Source: Prevotellamassilia sp. | Lineage (GTDB): Bacteria > Bacteroidota > Bacteroidia > Bacteroidales > Bacteroidaceae | Assembly: GCA_018383375.1 (NCBI GenBank) | Contig: JAHAWW010000211.1 | Coordinates: forward strand, 1 to 8,479 | Direction of reading: 5' to 3' | Length of the DNA: 8,479 bases | Shown here: positions 7,235 through 8,479 of the stretch, one piece after another | Layout: each line of letters starts with the position of its first letter | Numbering within the stretch: position 1 is the first letter of the stretch | Notes under the pieces: model-generated | Database searches by the model: none | Told to the model about the DNA's origin: nothing | What the model saw: only the letters and a program-made list of their open reading frames with translations | Made by a program: the position numbers and the translations under genes

Positions 7235-7603
7235 ATGAAAAAGCTATTGCTCCTCCTTGTCATGGCTGTCTGCCTTTTGCCGGCAGTGGCTCAAAAAGCC
7301 TCGGCTGACATGTCGAGTGCCATCAGCTACCAGCGCCAGTCCATCACCAGTGCCCAGAGCGCCCATAGCTATTACCTTCAGGCCGAACAGGCACGCCGCC
7401 AAGCCGCCTCCTATCAGAAACAGGCCGAGCGCTATGCCAACAGAAAGCACTATAAAGAGGCTGAAGACTATCGCCGCCGTGCGCGCAACTACTACGACCG
7501 CGCGGCCGACTATGAGCGCCGTGCGCGCAATGCCGGTGACAAAGCCATTGACTACATGCGTCGGGCACAAAACCAGATTGATAACGCTGCCAGAAGGCGG
7601 TGA
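7235..7603 (+). CDS. Short secreted protein with Ala/Tyr heptad repeats
   Basis: I do not recognise a family. The ATG at 7235 gives 122 residues with a clear signal peptide (MKKLLLLLVMAVCLLPAVAQ, cleavage around residue 19-20). A TTG at 7208 would place nine extra residues before it and is unlikely. The mature chain is hydrophilic, basic and almost certainly helical. From about residue 54 it reads as heptads of the form xxxAxxY: RRQAASY, QKQAERY, then a 12-residue skip (ANRKHYKEAEDY), then RRRARNY, YDRAADY, ERRARNA, GDKAIDY, MRRAQNQ. It contains no hydrophobic a/d core of Leu or Ile, so it is not a classical coiled coil. KHYKEAEDYRRRA has a slight TPR flavour. A periplasmic scaffold or a polyanion-binding protein (peptidoglycan, LPS or nucleic acid) is possible, but this is guesswork. 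The next reading frame abuts or overlaps its stop. Confidence 0.8.
   Translation: MKKLLLLLVMAVCLLPAVAQKASADMSSAISYQRQSITSAQSAHSYYLQAEQARRQAASYQKQAERYANRKHYKEAEDYRRRARNYYDRAADYERRARNAGDKAIDYMRRAQNQIDNAARRR
7475..7530 (+). repeat. 14-bp direct repeat inside the heptad gene
   Basis: CGCCGTGCGCGCAA occurs at 7475-7488 and again at 7517-7530, 42 bp apart. That is exactly 14 codons, or two heptads. Both copies encode RRARN. The DNA-level identity suggests that the heptad array grew, at least in part, by recent duplication of a two-heptad unit. Confidence 0.7.
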
Positions 7604-7608
7604 ACCCG

Positions 7609-8169
7609 ATGGCGCAAGACTTTTCGCCGCAAGCCGGCTCTTTACGCGCAAAGCTCACAGACCGCATATCAAAGGATGTGGTCTGTGAGCTTTGCCGTAT
7701 GATGAAGGGAAACGAGAATGACGAGATGAAAGCCACGCTGTATAGCCTGACCCATGAACAAGACATACGCGTATCTGTCAATGCCCTGTGGATCTTCACA
7801 CATCTTGATGAGGCCGCCGTGTGGCTGAATGGCAAACAAAACGAATTGGTAGACCGTGTCTTGAAAGAGACCAACGTCACACGCCGCCGCTTGCTCTTGT
7901 CGCTGCTACTTCGCCAACCGTTTGAGGCCGACAGTCTCCGGACTGATTTTCTGGATTATTGCCTTTCAAAAATCACAGCCCACACAGAGCCGTATGCCGT
8001 CCGAGCCCTCTGTATGAAACTTGCCTATGAGCAATGCCGCCATTATCCCGAACTTTTGGTCGAATTGCAGATGGTGCTCGACTTGTTGCAAAGCGAACAT
8101 CTGTCGCCCGGTCTGGCTTCGGCTCGGCGGCAGGTGGAAAGGAAGATGGGTAAAGAGGTAAAAAGGTAA
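7609..8169 (+). CDS. Helical HEAT-like protein of unknown function
   Basis: The reading frame can start at GTG 7600, which overlaps the previous stop as GTGA, or at ATG 7609. I chose the ATG, which gives 186 residues. In-frame ATGs at 7699 and 7702 are also possible and would exclude the hairpin described separately. The protein has no signal peptide and no membrane helix, so it is probably cytoplasmic. Numbered from the GTG, it forms paired helices like HEAT or armadillo repeats: DEMKATLYSLTHEQDIRVSVNALWIFTHLDEAAVW (41-75), NELVDRVLKETNVTRRRLLLSLLLRQ (81-106), TDFLDYCLSKITAHTEPYAVRALCMKLAYEQCRHYPELLVEL (115-156). It resembles hypothetical proteins I recall from Bacteroidales, with no known role. 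Such folds usually bind other proteins. Its last residues (KEVKR) are encoded by a G/A-rich repeat tract. Confidence 0.78.
   Translation: MAQDFSPQAGSLRAKLTDRISKDVVCELCRMMKGNENDEMKATLYSLTHEQDIRVSVNALWIFTHLDEAAVWLNGKQNELVDRVLKETNVTRRRLLLSLLLRQPFEADSLRTDFLDYCLSKITAHTEPYAVRALCMKLAYEQCRHYPELLVELQMVLDLLQSEHLSPGLASARRQVERKMGKEVKR
7648..7695. repeat. Perfect 16-bp inverted repeat (long hairpin) in the start of the HEAT-like gene
   Basis: GCAAAGCTCACAGACC at 7648-7663 and GGTCTGTGAGCTTTGC at 7680-7695 are exact reverse complements. Pairing continues inward with one G-U pair (7664/7679) and three more base pairs (7665-7667 with 7676-7678), so the RNA can form a 20-bp stem with an 8-nt loop (7668-7675). 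No U-tract follows (the next bases are CGTATGATG), so it is not a standard intrinsic terminator. The two arms are in codon register with each other and encode AKLTD and VCELC. A mirrored, in-phase match of this length is very unlikely by chance in a window of this size. Confidence 0.85.
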
Positions 8170-8190
8170 AGAGGTAGAGGGTAAAGAGTA
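8149..8190. repeat. GGTAAAGAGGTA short direct repeats
   Basis: GGTAAAGAGGTA occurs at 8149-8160 and 8165-8176, and a shortened form, GGTAAAGAGTA, at 8180-8190. Together they make a G/A-rich, strand-asymmetric tract. It begins inside the HEAT-like gene and supplies its last codons and its stop (TAA at 8167-8169). I recall similar tracts in non-coding DNA of Bacteroidales genomes, but I cannot check this here. Confidence 0.75.
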
Positions 8191-8200
8191 GAATGGCCAT

Positions 8201-8243
8201 AAGCCGCAATGCCGCGCCTAAAACAGTTTAAGCCGCTGCCGCG
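8201..8243. repeat. Imperfect direct repeat at the convergent gene end
   Basis: AAGCCGCAATGCCGCG (8201-8216) and AAGCCGCTGCCGCG (8230-8243) differ by a 2-nt gap only. The second copy covers the end of the minus-strand gene, where it encodes the terminal Ala-rich residues. The gap between the convergent genes (8170-8227) shows no terminator-like hairpin with a T-tract. Confidence 0.45.
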
Positions 8244-8479
8244 AAGAAATGCCCAATGTCGGCCAGTGAGAGTTTCACCAAACTGCAGGCAAAACCGAAT
8301 ACAATGGCGTTGAGCAGAGCCACATACCAAACGTAAGCCCCACGCACCAACGGCAGGATGAGTTGGGGCATCAACAGAGCCGTGGCAATCAGCGGGCCTT
8401 GTCCCCACCACGGCACAGAAGGCAACACCACAACGAAAATGGCTATCGCCGTGATGAGAGCTTGCCAATACATCGCCAT
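8228..8479 (-). CDS. Small membrane protein, unknown, possibly partial
   Basis: The frame reads from the right edge of the window to TAA (TTA at 8230-8228). It covers 83 residues starting with an ATG exactly at the edge, so the true start may lie outside. Three hydrophobic segments are visible, near residues 7-20, 29-45 and 48-68, joined by short loops (PSVPWWGQG and RGAYVW). The C-terminus is LADIGHFFAAAA. It is an inner-membrane protein with no motif I recognise, and could be a small standalone protein or the tail of a larger permease. It is favoured over an alternative minus frame (8468-8043) because that one has no hydrophobic or domain-like pattern and runs through the HEAT-like gene. 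It converges on the plus-strand genes. Confidence 0.6.
   Translation of the reverse strand: MAMYWQALITAIAIFVVVLPSVPWWGQGPLIATALLMPQLILPLVRGAYVWYVALLNAIVFGFACSLVKLSLADIGHFFAAAA

Noticed and set aside
7648..7720. The long hairpin as an intrinsic terminator or attenuator
   Set aside because: The bases after the right arm are CGTATGATGAAGG, with no T-run, and an open frame continues through it. A different regulatory role remains possible.
8149..8190. The G/A-rich repeats as a CRISPR array
   Set aside because: The units are 11-12 bp with spacers of 3-4 bp, far shorter than CRISPR repeats and spacers, and no cas gene is near.
8043..8468. A 141-codon minus-strand frame at the right end
   Set aside because: It runs through the convergent gap and the G/A repeat tract into the HEAT-like gene. 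The competing frame 8479-8228 gives a cleaner membrane protein.

Overview
The window looks like a stretch of chromosome from a member of the Bacteroidota, most likely order Bacteroidales. The evidence is the protein types (a formate--tetrahydrofolate ligase of the form I remember from Bacteroides, a DedA protein with the SSFIPFPSEVVVPPAA signature, an outer-membrane-type protein resembling DUF3316, and an S41 lipoprotein), starts that lack a Shine-Dalgarno sequence and often follow AT-rich leaders, and a possible Bacteroidota-type promoter (TTTG, 19 nt, TAnnTTYG) before the first gene. The coding strand favours C over G at third codon positions, which creates long but empty antisense reading frames. 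I cannot name a genus or species.

Layout. Bases 1-166 are upstream sequence with a candidate promoter. Nine genes or more then run on the plus strand. They are mscL (mechanosensitive channel), cysD (ATP sulfurylase small subunit, without its cysN partner in view), a DedA-family membrane protein, a secreted predicted beta-barrel that overlaps the DedA gene by 8 bp, an S41-family lipoprotein peptidase 6 bp further on, a MarC-family membrane protein, fhs (formate--tetrahydrofolate ligase), a small LPS-kinase-like protein, a short secreted protein made of Ala/Tyr heptads, and a helical HEAT-like protein that abuts or overlaps it. After a G/A-rich short direct-repeat tract at the convergent end, a small membrane protein lies on the minus strand and may continue past the right edge.

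How the genes fit together. Most products act at the cell envelope: MscL relieves osmotic pressure, DedA proteins support lipid carrier or membrane homeostasis, MarC is an inner-membrane protein of uncertain role, the S41 lipoprotein and beta-barrel sit outside the inner membrane, and the kinase probably phosphorylates LPS core sugar. CysD and Fhs are housekeeping metabolic enzymes. This is mostly a core-genome region. I see no phage, transposon, CRISPR array, tRNA or rRNA.

The points most worth a second look are a codon-phased, perfect 16-bp inverted repeat (20-bp stem with its inner extension) inside the start of the HEAT-like gene, the heptad-repeat secreted protein just before it, the repeat tract that supplies the end of the HEAT-like reading frame, the DedA/barrel/S41 cluster, and the apparently solitary cysD. 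I found no convincing new multi-gene system.
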